Positions 46,478 through 58,646 of a stretch of 64,000 nucleotides of DNA are shown here, one piece after another (the stretch's first letter is position 1; each line of letters begins with the position of its first letter). A model generated the notes under the pieces. The model saw nothing but the letters and a program-made list of their open reading frames with translations, made no database searches and was not told the DNA's origin. Location: contig NZ_PQSU01000030.1 in assembly GCF_002920615.1 (NCBI RefSeq), positions 48,024-112,023 of the forward strand, written 5' to 3'. This stretch comes from Streptomyces sp. Ru62. Lineage in GTDB: Bacteria > Actinomycetota > Actinomycetes > Streptomycetales > Streptomycetaceae. Both the position numbers and the translations under genes were made by a program.

Positions 46478-46523
46478 GCCGCCGGGGTGGCCGGAACCGT
46501 AGAGTTCCGGCCACCCCGGCGGC
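46478..46523. terminator. Second nusB/bldD terminator
   Basis: Perfect 20-bp inverted repeat (46478-46497 with 46504-46523) with a six-base loop, 28 bases from the bldD stop. It ends transcription arriving from bldD and insulates it from nusB. Confidence 0.88.
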
Positions 46524-46551
46524 ACGTTTCTGCTGAGGCCTGTGAGGGTCG

Positions 46552-47055
46552 TTACGCCTCTTCGTGCGTGGCAACCGCGCGGCGCGCGTCCGCGTCCAGG
46601 ACGCCCCAGCTGATCAGCTGCTCGGTGAGGACCGAGGGGGACTGGTCGTAGATGACGGCGAGTGTGCGCAGGTCGTCCTGGCGGATGGAGAGCACCTTGC
46701 CGTTGTAGTCACCGCGCTGGGACTGGATCGTCGCCGCGTAGCGCTGCAGGGGGCCCGCCTTCTCGGCCGGCACGGTGGCCAGCCGCTCCAGGTCCAGGAC
46801 CAGCTTCGGCGGCGGCTCGGCGGCGCCGCCCGGGGTGGTGCCCGGCAGGAGCTCCTGCACCGGAACGCCGTAGAAATCGGCCAGCTCGGCCAGGCGCTGC
46901 ACGGTCACGGCACGGTCGCCGCGCTCGTAGGAACCGACCACCACGGCCTTCCAGCGACCCTGGGACTTCTCCTCGACACCGTGGAGGGAAAGGCCCTGCT
47001 GGGTGCGGATGGCCCGGAGCTTGGCCCCGAGCTGTTTGGCGTATTCGCTGGACAT
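46552..47055 (-). CDS. bldD: Developmental master regulator BldD
   Basis: 167 aa. The N-terminal HTH_3/XRE domain (about 5-70: LRAIRTQQGLSLHGVEEKS ... SYERGDRAV) represses sporulation genes during vegetative growth. The C-terminal domain carries the c-di-GMP signature RGD-x8-RQDD, with R114, D116, R125 and D128 all present; tetrameric c-di-GMP drives dimerisation and DNA binding. ATG at 47055 with GGGGAGC just upstream. It lies alone on the minus strand between two conserved blocks, with its own promoter and BldD-like boxes upstream. Confidence 0.97.
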   Translation of the reverse strand: MSSEYAKQLGAKLRAIRTQQGLSLHGVEEKSQGRWKAVVVGSYERGDRAVTVQRLAELADFYGVPVQELLPGTTPGGAAEPPPKLVLDLERLATVPAEKAGPLQRYAATIQSQRGDYNGKVLSIRQDDLRTLAVIYDQSPSVLTEQLISWGVLDADARRAVATHEEA

Positions 47056-47114
47056 ATAGCTCCCCGGACACTGTGTCGACGCGGCCGGCTGCTTTCCCGC
47101 CGCGCGGCTGGTAA

Positions 47115-47153
47115 CTCACTGTGAGGTTACGCAGCGTGACACTGATGCGTCAA
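47115..47153 (-). promoter_or_regulatory. bldD promoter with BldD-type operator palindromes
   Basis: On the minus strand TTGACG (47153-47148), 18-base spacer, TAACCT (47129-47124). Two palindromes overlap it: AGTGTCAC in the spacer (47143-47136) and CTCACAGTGAG (47125-47115) at the likely start site. Both are made of AGTGA/TCAC half-sites of the BldD consensus, consistent with the known autorepression of bldD. Confidence 0.65.
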
Positions 47154-47268
47154 GCCGAATGGTCCACACCGACTCTTCCGTGGTAGTGACGACCGATTGG
47201 GCCAAGCGGGTGACAGGGGGGCGGTCGGGGCCGGGCAGGTGACCTGCTACGGTGGATGGCGCAATTCC

Positions 47269-47310
47269 GACGTCCTTTAAGGTCCGTCCCGTGAGGCGGA
47301 GAAGGAGGTC
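47269..47310 (+). promoter_or_regulatory. PyrR-binding leader hairpin that sequesters the pyrR ribosome binding site
   Basis: GTCCCGTGAGGC at 47286-47297 matches the PyrR RNA-binding consensus ARUCCNGNGAGGYU except at its ends. It sits in a hairpin closed by CCG/CGG. An outer stem pairs GACGTCCTT (47269-47277) with AAGGAGGTC (47302-47310), eight of nine bases, hiding the GGAGG site. UMP-bound PyrR would stabilise it and block translation of pyrR, as reported for mycobacteria. Confidence 0.65.
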
Positions 47311-47318
47311 CGTTTCGT

Positions 47319-47900
47319 ATGGACAAGCACGTCACGCCTGCGCATCCGCAAGCGTCCGATGCGCGGCCCGTTCTTGAGGGCCCCGACATCGCACGGGTGC
47401 TCACCCGTATCGCCCACGAGATCGTCGAGCGCGCCAAGGGCGCCGACGACGTGGTGCTCCTCGGCATCCCGACCCGCGGCGTCTTCCTCGCCCAGCGGCT
47501 CGCCGCCAAGCTGGAGCAGATCACCGACCGCGGGGTCCCGGTCGGCTCGCTCGACATCACCATGTACCGCGACGACCTGCGCATGCACCCGCCGCGCGCG
47601 CTGGCCCGCACCGAGATCCCCGGCGACGGCATCGACGGCCGGCTGGTCGTCCTCGTCGACGACGTGCTCTTCTCCGGGCGCACGATCCGCGCCGCCCTCG
47701 ACGCCCTGAACGACATCGGGCGCCCGCGCGCGGTGCAGCTCGCGGTCCTGGTCGACCGCGGCCACCGCGAACTGCCCATCCGTGCCGACTACGTCGGCAA
47801 GAACCTCCCCACGTCGCTGCGGGAGACGGTCAAGGTCCAGCTCGCCGAGGAGGACGGTCGCGACACCGTGCTGCTCGGTGTGAAGCCGGCCGCTCAGTAG
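47319..47900 (+). CDS. pyrR: Pyrimidine operon regulator / uracil phosphoribosyltransferase PyrR
   Basis: 193 aa. An RNA-binding regulator of the PRT fold, often with weak uracil phosphoribosyltransferase activity. The PRPP motif VVLVDDVLFSGRTIRAAL is at about 107-124; the basic RNA-binding face includes TRGVFLAQR and DITMYRDDL. ATG 47319 with GGAGG at 47304-47308. It heads the operon pyrR-pyrB-pyrC-orf-carA-carB-pyrD-pyrF and has a PyrR target in its own leader. Confidence 0.96.
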   Translation: MDKHVTPAHPQASDARPVLEGPDIARVLTRIAHEIVERAKGADDVVLLGIPTRGVFLAQRLAAKLEQITDRGVPVGSLDITMYRDDLRMHPPRALARTEIPGDGIDGRLVVLVDDVLFSGRTIRAALDALNDIGRPRAVQLAVLVDRGHRELPIRADYVGKNLPTSLRETVKVQLAEEDGRDTVLLGVKPAAQ

Positions 47901-47991
47901 CAAGTCGGGCGCACGGCCGCTCCGGCGTGCCGTGCACACGCGCCCGCCTGCCCGAAATCTCCCGAATGAACTGCCTTACGGAGCCTGACAG

Positions 47992-48969
47992 ATGCAGCGT
48001 CATCTCATCTCGGCCGCCGACCTCACCCGCGACGACGCCGTCCACATCCTCGACACCGCCGAGGAGATGGCCCGGGTCGCGGACCGGCCCATCAAGAAGC
48101 TGCCGACCCTGCGCGGCCGGACGATCGTCAACCTCTTCTTCGAGGACTCCACGCGTACGCGCATCTCCTTCGAGGCTGCCGAGAAGCGCCTGTCCGCGGA
48201 CGTCATCAACTTCTCCGCCAAGGGCTCCTCGGTGTCCAAGGGCGAGTCCCTGAAGGACACCGCGCAGACCCTGGAGGCCATGGGCGTCGACGCCGTGGTC
48301 ATCCGGCACGGCGCCTCCGGAGCCCCGTACCGCCTGGCCAACTCCGGCTGGATCGACGCGGCCGTCATCAACGCCGGCGACGGCACCCACCAGCACCCCA
48401 CCCAGGCCCTGCTGGACGCCTTCACCATGCGCCGCCGGCTCATCGGCCGCGACGCCGGGCTCGGCCAGGACCTGTCCGGCAAGCGGATCACCGTCGTCGG
48501 TGACGTCCTGCACAGCCGGGTCGCCCGCTCCAACGTCGACCTGCTGCACACCCTCGGCGCCGAGGTCACCCTGGTCGCCCCGCCCACCCTGGTGCCGGTC
48601 GGCGTCGACTCCTGGCCGTGCGCGGTCTCGTACGACCTCGACAGCACCCTGCCCAAGTCCGACGCCGTGATGATGCTCCGCGTCCAGCGCGAGCGCATGA
48701 ACGCCGCCTTCTTCCCGACCGAGCGCGAGTACTCGCGGCGCTACGGCCTCGACGGCGACCGCATGGCCAAGCTGCCCGAGCACGCCATCGTGATGCACCC
48801 CGGGCCGATGGTGCGCGGCATGGAGATCACCGCCGAGGTCGCCGACTCCGACCGCTGCACCGCCGTCGAGCAGGTCGCCAACGGCGTCTCCATCCGGATG
48901 GCCGTCCTGTACCTGCTGCTCGGCGGAAACGAGCCTGCCGTGACCCACTCCCGTACCGAGGAGAAGTAA
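47992..48969 (+). CDS. pyrB: Aspartate carbamoyltransferase catalytic subunit
   Basis: 325 aa; condenses carbamoyl phosphate with aspartate, step two of the pathway. The carbamoyl-phosphate site STRTRISFE is at about 50-58, with HPTQALLDAFT and the aspartate-loop region. No regulatory pyrI gene follows. 91 bases after pyrR; the ribosome binding site (CGGAGC) is average. Confidence 0.97.
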   Translation: MQRHLISAADLTRDDAVHILDTAEEMARVADRPIKKLPTLRGRTIVNLFFEDSTRTRISFEAAEKRLSADVINFSAKGSSVSKGESLKDTAQTLEAMGVDAVVIRHGASGAPYRLANSGWIDAAVINAGDGTHQHPTQALLDAFTMRRRLIGRDAGLGQDLSGKRITVVGDVLHSRVARSNVDLLHTLGAEVTLVAPPTLVPVGVDSWPCAVSYDLDSTLPKSDAVMMLRVQRERMNAAFFPTEREYSRRYGLDGDRMAKLPEHAIVMHPGPMVRGMEITAEVADSDRCTAVEQVANGVSIRMAVLYLLLGGNEPAVTHSRTEEK

Positions 48970-48974
48970 GACAC

Positions 48975-50261
48975 ATGAGCAAGATCCTGATCCGTGGTGC
49001 GAAGGTGCTCGGCGGCGCGCCGCAGGACGTGCTGATCGACGGCGAGACCATCGCCGAGGTCGGAACCGGGCTGTCCGCCGAGGGCGCCGAGGTGGTCGAG
49101 GCCGGCGGCAAGGTGCTGCTGCCGGGCCTGGTCGACTTGCACACCCACCTGCGCGAGCCGGGCCGTGAGGACTCCGAGACCGTCCTCACCGGCACCCGCG
49201 CGGCGGCGAGCGGCGGCTACACGGCCGTCTTCGCCATGGCCAACACCTTCCCGGTCGCCGACACCGCCGGTGTCGTGGAGCAGGTCTGGCGGCTCGGCCA
49301 GGAGCACGGCTACTGCGACGTCCAGCCCATCGGCGCGGTCACCGTCGGCCTGGAGGGCAAGAAGCTCGCCGAACTCGGCGCCATGCACGAGTCCGCCGCA
49401 GGCGTCACCGTCTTCTCCGACGACGGCAAGTGCGTGGACGACGCCGTGATCATGCGCCGCGCGCTGGAGTACGTGAAGGCCTTCGGCGGGGTCGTCGCCC
49501 AGCACGCGCAGGAGCCGCGGCTCACCGAGGGCGCCCAGATGAACGAGGGCGTCGTCTCCGCCGAACTGGGCCTGGGCGGCTGGCCGGCCGTCGCCGAGGA
49601 GTCGATCATCGCCCGCGACGTCCTCCTCGCCGACCACGTCGGCTCCCGCGTCCACATCTGCCACCTGTCGACCGCCGGCTCCGTCGAGATCGTCCGCTGG
49701 GCCAAGTCCCGCGGCATCCAGGTCACCGCCGAGGTCACCCCGCACCACCTGCTCCTCACCGACGAGCTGGTGCGCACCTACAACCCCGTCTACAAGGTCA
49801 ACCCGCCGCTGCGCACCGAGCGCGACGTGCTGGCCCTGCGCGAGGCGCTCGCCGACGGCACGATCGACATCGTCGCCACCGACCACGCCCCGCACCCGCA
49901 CGAGGACAAGGACTGCGAGTGGGCCGCCGCCGCCATGGGCATGGTCGGCCTGGAGACCGCGTTGTCAGTGGTCCAGGAGACCATGGTCGACACGGGCCTG
50001 CTGGACTGGGCCGGCGTCGCCGACCGCATGTCCTTCAAGCCCGCGCGGATCGGACAGGCCACCGGCCACGGCCGTCCCGTCTCGGCTGGTGAGCCCGCCA
50101 ACCTCACCCTGGTCGACACGGAATACCGTGGCCAGGTGGACCCCGCGGGCTTCGCCTCGCGCAGCCGCAACACCCCCTACCAGGGGCGCGAGCTGCCGGG
50201 CCGTGTGACGCACACGTGGCTGCGGGGCAAGGCCACGCTCGTCGACGGGAAGCTCACGTGA
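48975..50261 (+). CDS. pyrC: Dihydroorotase
   Basis: 428-aa metal-dependent hydrolase (class I dihydroorotase). Metal ligands in DLHTHLREPG, the region of the carboxylated lysine replaced by Asp (VFSDDGK), His in VAQHAQE and HICHLST, and the catalytic Asp in VATDHAPH. ATG 48975, five bases after pyrB; its GAGGAG lies inside the pyrB end. The stop overlaps the next gene (GTGA). Confidence 0.95.
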   Translation: MSKILIRGAKVLGGAPQDVLIDGETIAEVGTGLSAEGAEVVEAGGKVLLPGLVDLHTHLREPGREDSETVLTGTRAAASGGYTAVFAMANTFPVADTAGVVEQVWRLGQEHGYCDVQPIGAVTVGLEGKKLAELGAMHESAAGVTVFSDDGKCVDDAVIMRRALEYVKAFGGVVAQHAQEPRLTEGAQMNEGVVSAELGLGGWPAVAEESIIARDVLLADHVGSRVHICHLSTAGSVEIVRWAKSRGIQVTAEVTPHHLLLTDELVRTYNPVYKVNPPLRTERDVLALREALADGTIDIVATDHAPHPHEDKDCEWAAAAMGMVGLETALSVVQETMVDTGLLDWAGVADRMSFKPARIGQATGHGRPVSAGEPANLTLVDTEYRGQVDPAGFASRSRNTPYQGRELPGRVTHTWLRGKATLVDGKLT

Positions 50262-50818
50262 CACCTGTAATCCTGCTGGCCGAGGCGAAGAAGTCGGCCG
50301 AGGTCACCGACTGGGGCGCCCGCATCGGCTGGCTCGTCGGACTGGCCCTGTTCATCGCGCTGGTCTACTGGCTGATGCGCGAGGGCTGGAAGTGGCGCGG
50401 CACCCTCCAGGCGGGCCTGCCGCCGCTGCCCGCCGCGCCCGAGGAGACCGGCCCCGCCAGACTGAGCATGAGCGGCCGCTACCACGGCTCCACCACCGCC
50501 GGGCAGTGGCTGGACCGCATCGTGGCCCACGGCCTGGGCACCCGCAGCCGGGCCGAGCTCACCCTGACCGACGCGGGCCTGGAGGTCGAGCGCCCCGGCG
50601 CGACCGACTTCTTCGTCCCCGCCGCCGCCCTGCGCGGAGCCCGGCTGGACAAGGGCATCGCCGGCAAGGTCCTCACCGAGGGCGGACTGCTGGTGGTGAC
50701 CTGGGCGCTCGGCGACAAACTGATCGACTCGGGCTTCCGCTCCGACCACGCGGCCGAGCACACCGAGTGGGTCGACACCCTGAACCAGATGATCAACGAC
50801 ACGGAAGGCGCACGATGA
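50258..50818 (+). CDS. Membrane protein embedded in the pyr operon
   Basis: 186 aa. One transmembrane helix at about 22-42 (GWLVGLALFIALVYWLM), then a linker and a beta-rich domain of PH-like appearance (RAELTLTDAGLEVERPGATDFFVPAAALRGARL; LVVTWALGDKLI). It overlaps pyrC (GTGA) and carA (ATGA), so its translation is locked into the operon. The same position between pyrC and carA is occupied by a membrane-protein gene in M. tuberculosis. Function unknown; a link between membrane and the pathway is only inference. Confidence 0.82.
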   Translation: MTPVILLAEAKKSAEVTDWGARIGWLVGLALFIALVYWLMREGWKWRGTLQAGLPPLPAAPEETGPARLSMSGRYHGSTTAGQWLDRIVAHGLGTRSRAELTLTDAGLEVERPGATDFFVPAAALRGARLDKGIAGKVLTEGGLLVVTWALGDKLIDSGFRSDHAAEHTEWVDTLNQMINDTEGAR

Positions 50819-51949
50819 CGACCTCCACCAGGGGAGCCGCGAAGGCTCCCGCCGTACTCGTCCTGGAGGACGGCCGCACCTTCCGCGGCCGCGCCTACGG
50901 GGCCGTGGGGGAGACCTTCGGCGAGGCCGTGTTCTCCACCGGCATGACCGGCTACCAGGAGACCCTCACCGACCCGTCGTACGACCGCCAGATCGTCGTC
51001 GCGACCGCCCCCCAGATCGGCAACACCGGCTGGAACGACGAGGACGACGAGTCCGGCCGCATCTGGGTCTCCGGCTACGTCGTGCGCGACCCCGCGCGCG
51101 TGCCGTCCAACTGGCGGGCCAAGCGCTCCCTGGACGACGAGCTGGAGCGGCAGGGCGTGGTCGGCATCTCCGGCATCGACACCCGGGCCCTCACCCGCCA
51201 CCTGCGCGAGCGAGGCTCCATGCGCGCCGGCATCTTCTCCGGCGAGGCGATCGCCCCGGAGGCGGAGCTGCTGGAGCGCGTGCAGGCCCAGCCGCACATG
51301 AAGGGCGCGAGCCTCTACGAGGAGGTCGCGACCCAGGAGGCGTACGTCGTCCCGGCGGTCGGCGAGAAGCGGTTCACGGTCGCCGCCATCGACCTCGGCA
51401 TCAAGGGCATGACCCCGCACCGCATGGCCGAGCGCGGCATCGAGGTGCACGTCCTGCCCGCCACCGCCACGGCCGACGACGTCTACGCCGTCGAGCCGGA
51501 CGGTGTGTTCTTCTCCAACGGTCCCGGCGACCCGGCGACCGCCGACGGCCCGGTCGCGCTGATGACCGCCGTCCTGGAGCGCAAGACGCCCCTGTTCGGC
51601 ATCTGCTTCGGCAACCAGATCCTCGGCCGCGCCCTCGGCTTCGGCACCTACAAGCTGAAGTACGGCCACCGGGGCATCAACCAGCCGGTCCAGGACCGTA
51701 CGACCGGCAAGGTCGAGGTCACCGCGCACAACCACGGCTTCGCCGTGGACGCGCCGCTCGACAAGGTCAGCGAGACCGAGTTCGGCCGCGCCGAGGTCTC
51801 CCACGTCTGCCTGAACGACAACGTCGTGGAGGGGCTGCAGCTGCTCGACCAGCCCGCCTTCTCCGTCCAGTACCACCCCGAAGCGGCAGCCGGCCCGCAC
51901 GACGCCGCCTACCTCTTCGACCGCTTCGTCTCCCTGATGGAGGGCCAGC

Positions 51950-51957
<8 letters not shown>
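50815..51957 (+). CDS. carA: Carbamoyl-phosphate synthase small (glutaminase) subunit
   Basis: 380 aa; hydrolyses glutamine and passes ammonia to CarB. The N-terminal CPSase domain (LVLEDGRTFRGRAYG, ETLTDPSY) is followed by a class I glutaminase with the nucleophile in FGICFGNQ, where the usual LGHQ reads FGNQ, and the His-Glu pair in YHPEA. ATG 50815 overlaps the preceding stop, and the end overlaps carB by eight bases. Confidence 0.96.
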
Positions 51958-55258
<3,301 letters not shown>

Positions 55259-55289
55259 CGCTCCGCGAAGAGGCCGACACCACACTGCG

Positions 55290-55356
55290 GGCCGGCTGTG
55301 GCCGGTCGCGCAGTTCGCCGCGCCCCTTCGGGGGCGCGGGCCCCTAGCCGCCGACG
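55290..55356. repeat. Streptomyces-type intergenic repeat between carB and pyrD
   Basis: The run GGCTGTGGCCGGTCGCGCAG followed by TTCGCCGCGCCCC is very similar to a sequence I recall in many intergenic regions of Streptomyces (GGTCGCGCAGTTCCCCGCGCCCC). It contains the UUCG hairpin listed separately. Confidence 0.55.
55318..55339 (+). terminator. UUCG-capped hairpin after carB
   Basis: CCGCGCCCC (55318-55326), TTCG loop, GGGGCGCGG (55331-55339): a perfect 9-bp stem with an extra-stable UUCG tetraloop. No U-run, so it may reduce rather than stop transcription into pyrD, or protect the upstream mRNA end. Confidence 0.55.
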
Positions 55357-55357
55357 A

Positions 55358-55385
55358 GGGGGGACTCCGGAAACGGTGTCCCCCC
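55358..55385 (+). terminator. Second hairpin before pyrD
   Basis: GGGGGGAC (55358-55365) pairs with GTCCCCCC (55378-55385) around a 12-base loop. It lies just ahead of the pyrD ribosome binding site region (GAGGAC near 55393) and may affect both termination and pyrD translation. Confidence 0.45.
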
Positions 55386-55404
55386 TCCGTGTGAGGACAC
55401 CTCC

Positions 55405-56507
<1,103 letters not shown>

Positions 56508-56511
<4 letters not shown>

Positions 56512-57353
56512 GCCCGTTGGAGCCCTTCGGCGCCCGGCTGCGCCGCGCCATGGACGAGCGGGGCCCGCTGTGCGTCGGCATCGACCCGCACGCCTCGCTG
56601 CTCGCCGAGTGGGGCCTGGACGACGACGTCGCCGGCCTGGAGCGGTTCAGCCGCACGGTCGTCGAGGCCCTGGCCGACCGGGTGGCCGTCCTGAAGCCGC
56701 AGAGCGCCTTCTTCGAGCGGTTCGGCTCGCGCGGCCTCGCCGTCCTGGAGAAGTCGGTCGAAGAGGCGCGCGCGGCCGGCGCCCTGGTGGTGACGGACGC
56801 CAAGCGCGGCGACATCGGCTCGACCATGGCCGCCTACGCCGAGGCGTTCCTCCGCCCCGGCGCCCCGCTCTTCTCCGACGCCCTGACCGTCTCGCCGTAC
56901 CTCGGCTACGGCTCGCTGAGCCCGGCCGTCGCGCTCGCCCGGGAGAGCGGGGCCGGCCTGTTCGTGCTGGCGCTGACCTCGAACCCGGAGGGCGGCGAGG
57001 TGCAGCACGCGGTCCGCGCCGACGGCCGGACCGTCGGGGCGACCATGCTGGCCCACCTGGCGGCCGAGAACGCGGGGGAGGAGCCGCTGGGCTCCTTCGG
57101 CGCGGTCGTCGGCGCCACGCTCGGCGACCTGTCCTCGTACGACCTCGCCATGGGCGGCCCGCTCCTCGCGCCGGGCATCGGTGCCCAGGGCGCGACCCCG
57201 GCCGATCTTCCCCGGGTCTTCGGGGCGGCCGTCCGCAACGTCGTGCCCAACGTCAGCCGGGGTGTTCTGCGTCACGGTCCCGACGTCAGCGCGTTGCGGG
57301 AGGCTGCCGAGCGGTTCGCGGGGGAGATCCGGGCGGCCGTCGACGGCGTCTGA
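56508..57353 (+). CDS. pyrF: Orotidine 5'-phosphate decarboxylase
   Basis: 281 aa, the longer actinobacterial type. Last step to UMP. The catalytic D-x-K-x-x-D is VTDAKRGDIGST, with an N-terminal CVGIDPH and a C-terminal LAPGIGAQGATPAD phosphate loop. ATG 56508 overlaps the pyrD stop. pyrE is not in this operon. Confidence 0.96.
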
Positions 57354-57651
57354 GCCCCGGCCGGATGCTCCGCTGAGCGGGATCACGCCGACTTGAGTGT
57401 GAATACATCCTCAAATCGGGGGCAGTATGTCTGAAATGTCCGGCCTGACGGAGGCTGACCAGGACTTTTCCGCTGTTCTCGCTGACTCTGGCGGACTTGC
57501 CCGCTAGTCTCCGAGCAGTGGGGGCACCTCCCGCGCCCCTCAGGCAGTGGGGGAGAACGGGCAGCGTGTTGCTCGTGGCTCCCCAGGTGTGGGGCGACTA
57601 GGTTCCTCACCGGTCCGTATCCGACAGTTCGACATCCGAGGTGACGTAGGC
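57354..57651 (+). other. 298-base region upstream of sIHF: promoter, small frame and repeat
   Basis: No certain gene. It contains a TTGAG/CTCAA inverted repeat (57393-57414), a 26-codon frame (57427-57507) with poor GC at third positions, the candidate sIHF promoter, and at 57518-57555 a CAGTGGGGGCACCTCCCG...GCAGTGGGGGAG stretch that resembles another repeat common in Streptomyces. TAGGTT at 57599-57604 is a second possible -10 box. Confidence 0.5.
57482..57510 (+). promoter_or_regulatory. Putative promoter of the sIHF gene
   Basis: CTGACT (57482-57487), 17-base spacer, TAGTCT (57505-57510). A fair match to the HrdB consensus, giving a leader of about 135 bases. Confidence 0.4.
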
Positions 57652-57975
57652 GTGGCTCTTCCGCCCCTTACCCCTGAACAGCGCGCAGCCGCGCTCGAAA
57701 AGGCCGCCGCGGCTCGCCGGGAGCGGGCCGAGGTCAAGAATCGACTCAAGCACTCCGGCGCCTCCCTGCACGAGGTCATCAAGCAGGGCCAGGAGAACGA
57801 CGTCATCGGCAAGATGAAGGTCTCCGCCCTTCTTGAGTCGCTGCCGGGCGTGGGCAAGGTCCGCGCCAAGCAGATCATGGAGCGTCTGGGCATCTCCGAG
57901 AGCCGCCGCGTGCGCGGTCTCGGTTCCAACCAGATCGCTTCCCTGGAGCGTGAGTTCGGCAGCACCGGCTCCTGA
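57652..57975 (+). CDS. Actinobacterial integration host factor (sIHF/mIHF)
   Basis: 107-aa basic nucleoid-associated protein, unrelated in fold to the E. coli IHF dimer. A long N-terminal helix (PPLTPEQRAAALEKAAAARRERAEVK) is followed by a helix-two-turn-helix DNA-binding part (LLESLPGVGKVRAKQIMERLGI) and GLGSNQIASLEREF. In Streptomyces it compacts the nucleoid and affects sporulation and secondary metabolism. GTG 57652 gives the 107-aa length known for the family; GAGGTGA at 57638-57644. Confidence 0.95.
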   Translation: MALPPLTPEQRAAALEKAAAARRERAEVKNRLKHSGASLHEVIKQGQENDVIGKMKVSALLESLPGVGKVRAKQIMERLGISESRRVRGLGSNQIASLEREFGSTGS

Positions 57976-57981
57976 GTCCGC

Positions 57982-57999
57982 CTCCCGGCGGACCGGGAG
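57982..57999 (+). terminator. Hairpin after sIHF
   Basis: CTCCCGG/CCGGGAG (57982-57988 with 57993-57999), four-base loop, immediately followed by a second small stem TCCCGG/CCGGGA (58000-58016). No U-run. Confidence 0.5.
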
Positions 58000-58035
58000 T
58001 CCCGGGTACTCCGGGATTGCTGGAATAATCGCTGC

Positions 58036-58593
58036 ATGAGTGAACGTCCGCGGCTGACCGTGCTCTCCGGCCCCTCGGGGGTCGGCAAGAGCACGGTCGT
58101 CGCCCATATGCGCAAGGAACACCCCGAGGTCTGGCTCTCGGTGTCGGCGACCACCCGCAAGCCGCGCCCCGGCGAGCAGCACGGAGTCCACTACTTCTTC
58201 GTCACCGACGAGGAGATGGACAAGCTGATCGCCAACGGTGAACTGCTGGAATGGGCCGAGTTCGCCGGCAACCGCTACGGCACCCCCCGTGCGGCGGTGC
58301 TGGAGCGGCTGGAAAACGGCGAGCCCGTCCTGCTGGAGATCGACCTCCAGGGCGCCCGGCAGGTCCGCGAGTCGATGGCGGACGCCCAGCTGGTGTTCCT
58401 TGCTCCGCCCTCGTGGGAGGAGCTGGTGCGCAGGCTGACTGGCCGGGGGACCGAGCCGCCCGAGGTCATCGAGCGCCGCCTGGCGGCGGCGAAGACCGAG
58501 CTGGCGGCCGAGCCGGAGTTCGATACGACCTTGGTCAACACCTCCGTCGAGGACGTGGCCCGCGAGCTGCTAGCCTTGATGGACGTTGTGTGA
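58036..58593 (+). CDS. gmk: Guanylate kinase
   Basis: 185 aa; phosphorylates GMP to GDP. P-loop GPSGVGKST at 12-20; GMP-binding SATTRKPRPGEQHGVHYFFV; LLEIDLQGARQVR; lid RLTGRGTEPPEVIERRL. ATG 58036 has no ribosome binding site. AATAAT at 58024-58029 lies at the spacing for a -10 box with transcription starting at the ATG, so a leaderless mRNA is likely. Neighbours sIHF-gmk-rpoZ-coaBC-metK follow the mycobacterial order. Confidence 0.95.
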   Translation: MSERPRLTVLSGPSGVGKSTVVAHMRKEHPEVWLSVSATTRKPRPGEQHGVHYFFVTDEEMDKLIANGELLEWAEFAGNRYGTPRAAVLERLENGEPVLLEIDLQGARQVRESMADAQLVFLAPPSWEELVRRLTGRGTEPPEVIERRLAAAKTELAAEPEFDTTLVNTSVEDVARELLALMDVV

Positions 58594-58646
58594 TCGTGAC
58601 TGTGATCACGATGTCTGATTCTTTCCCATCCATCGGAAGGTAGAGC

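Noticed and set aside
49962..49970. TTGTCAGTG inside pyrC
   Set aside because: It lies in coding sequence and has no TANNNT box eight bases downstream, so it is probably chance.
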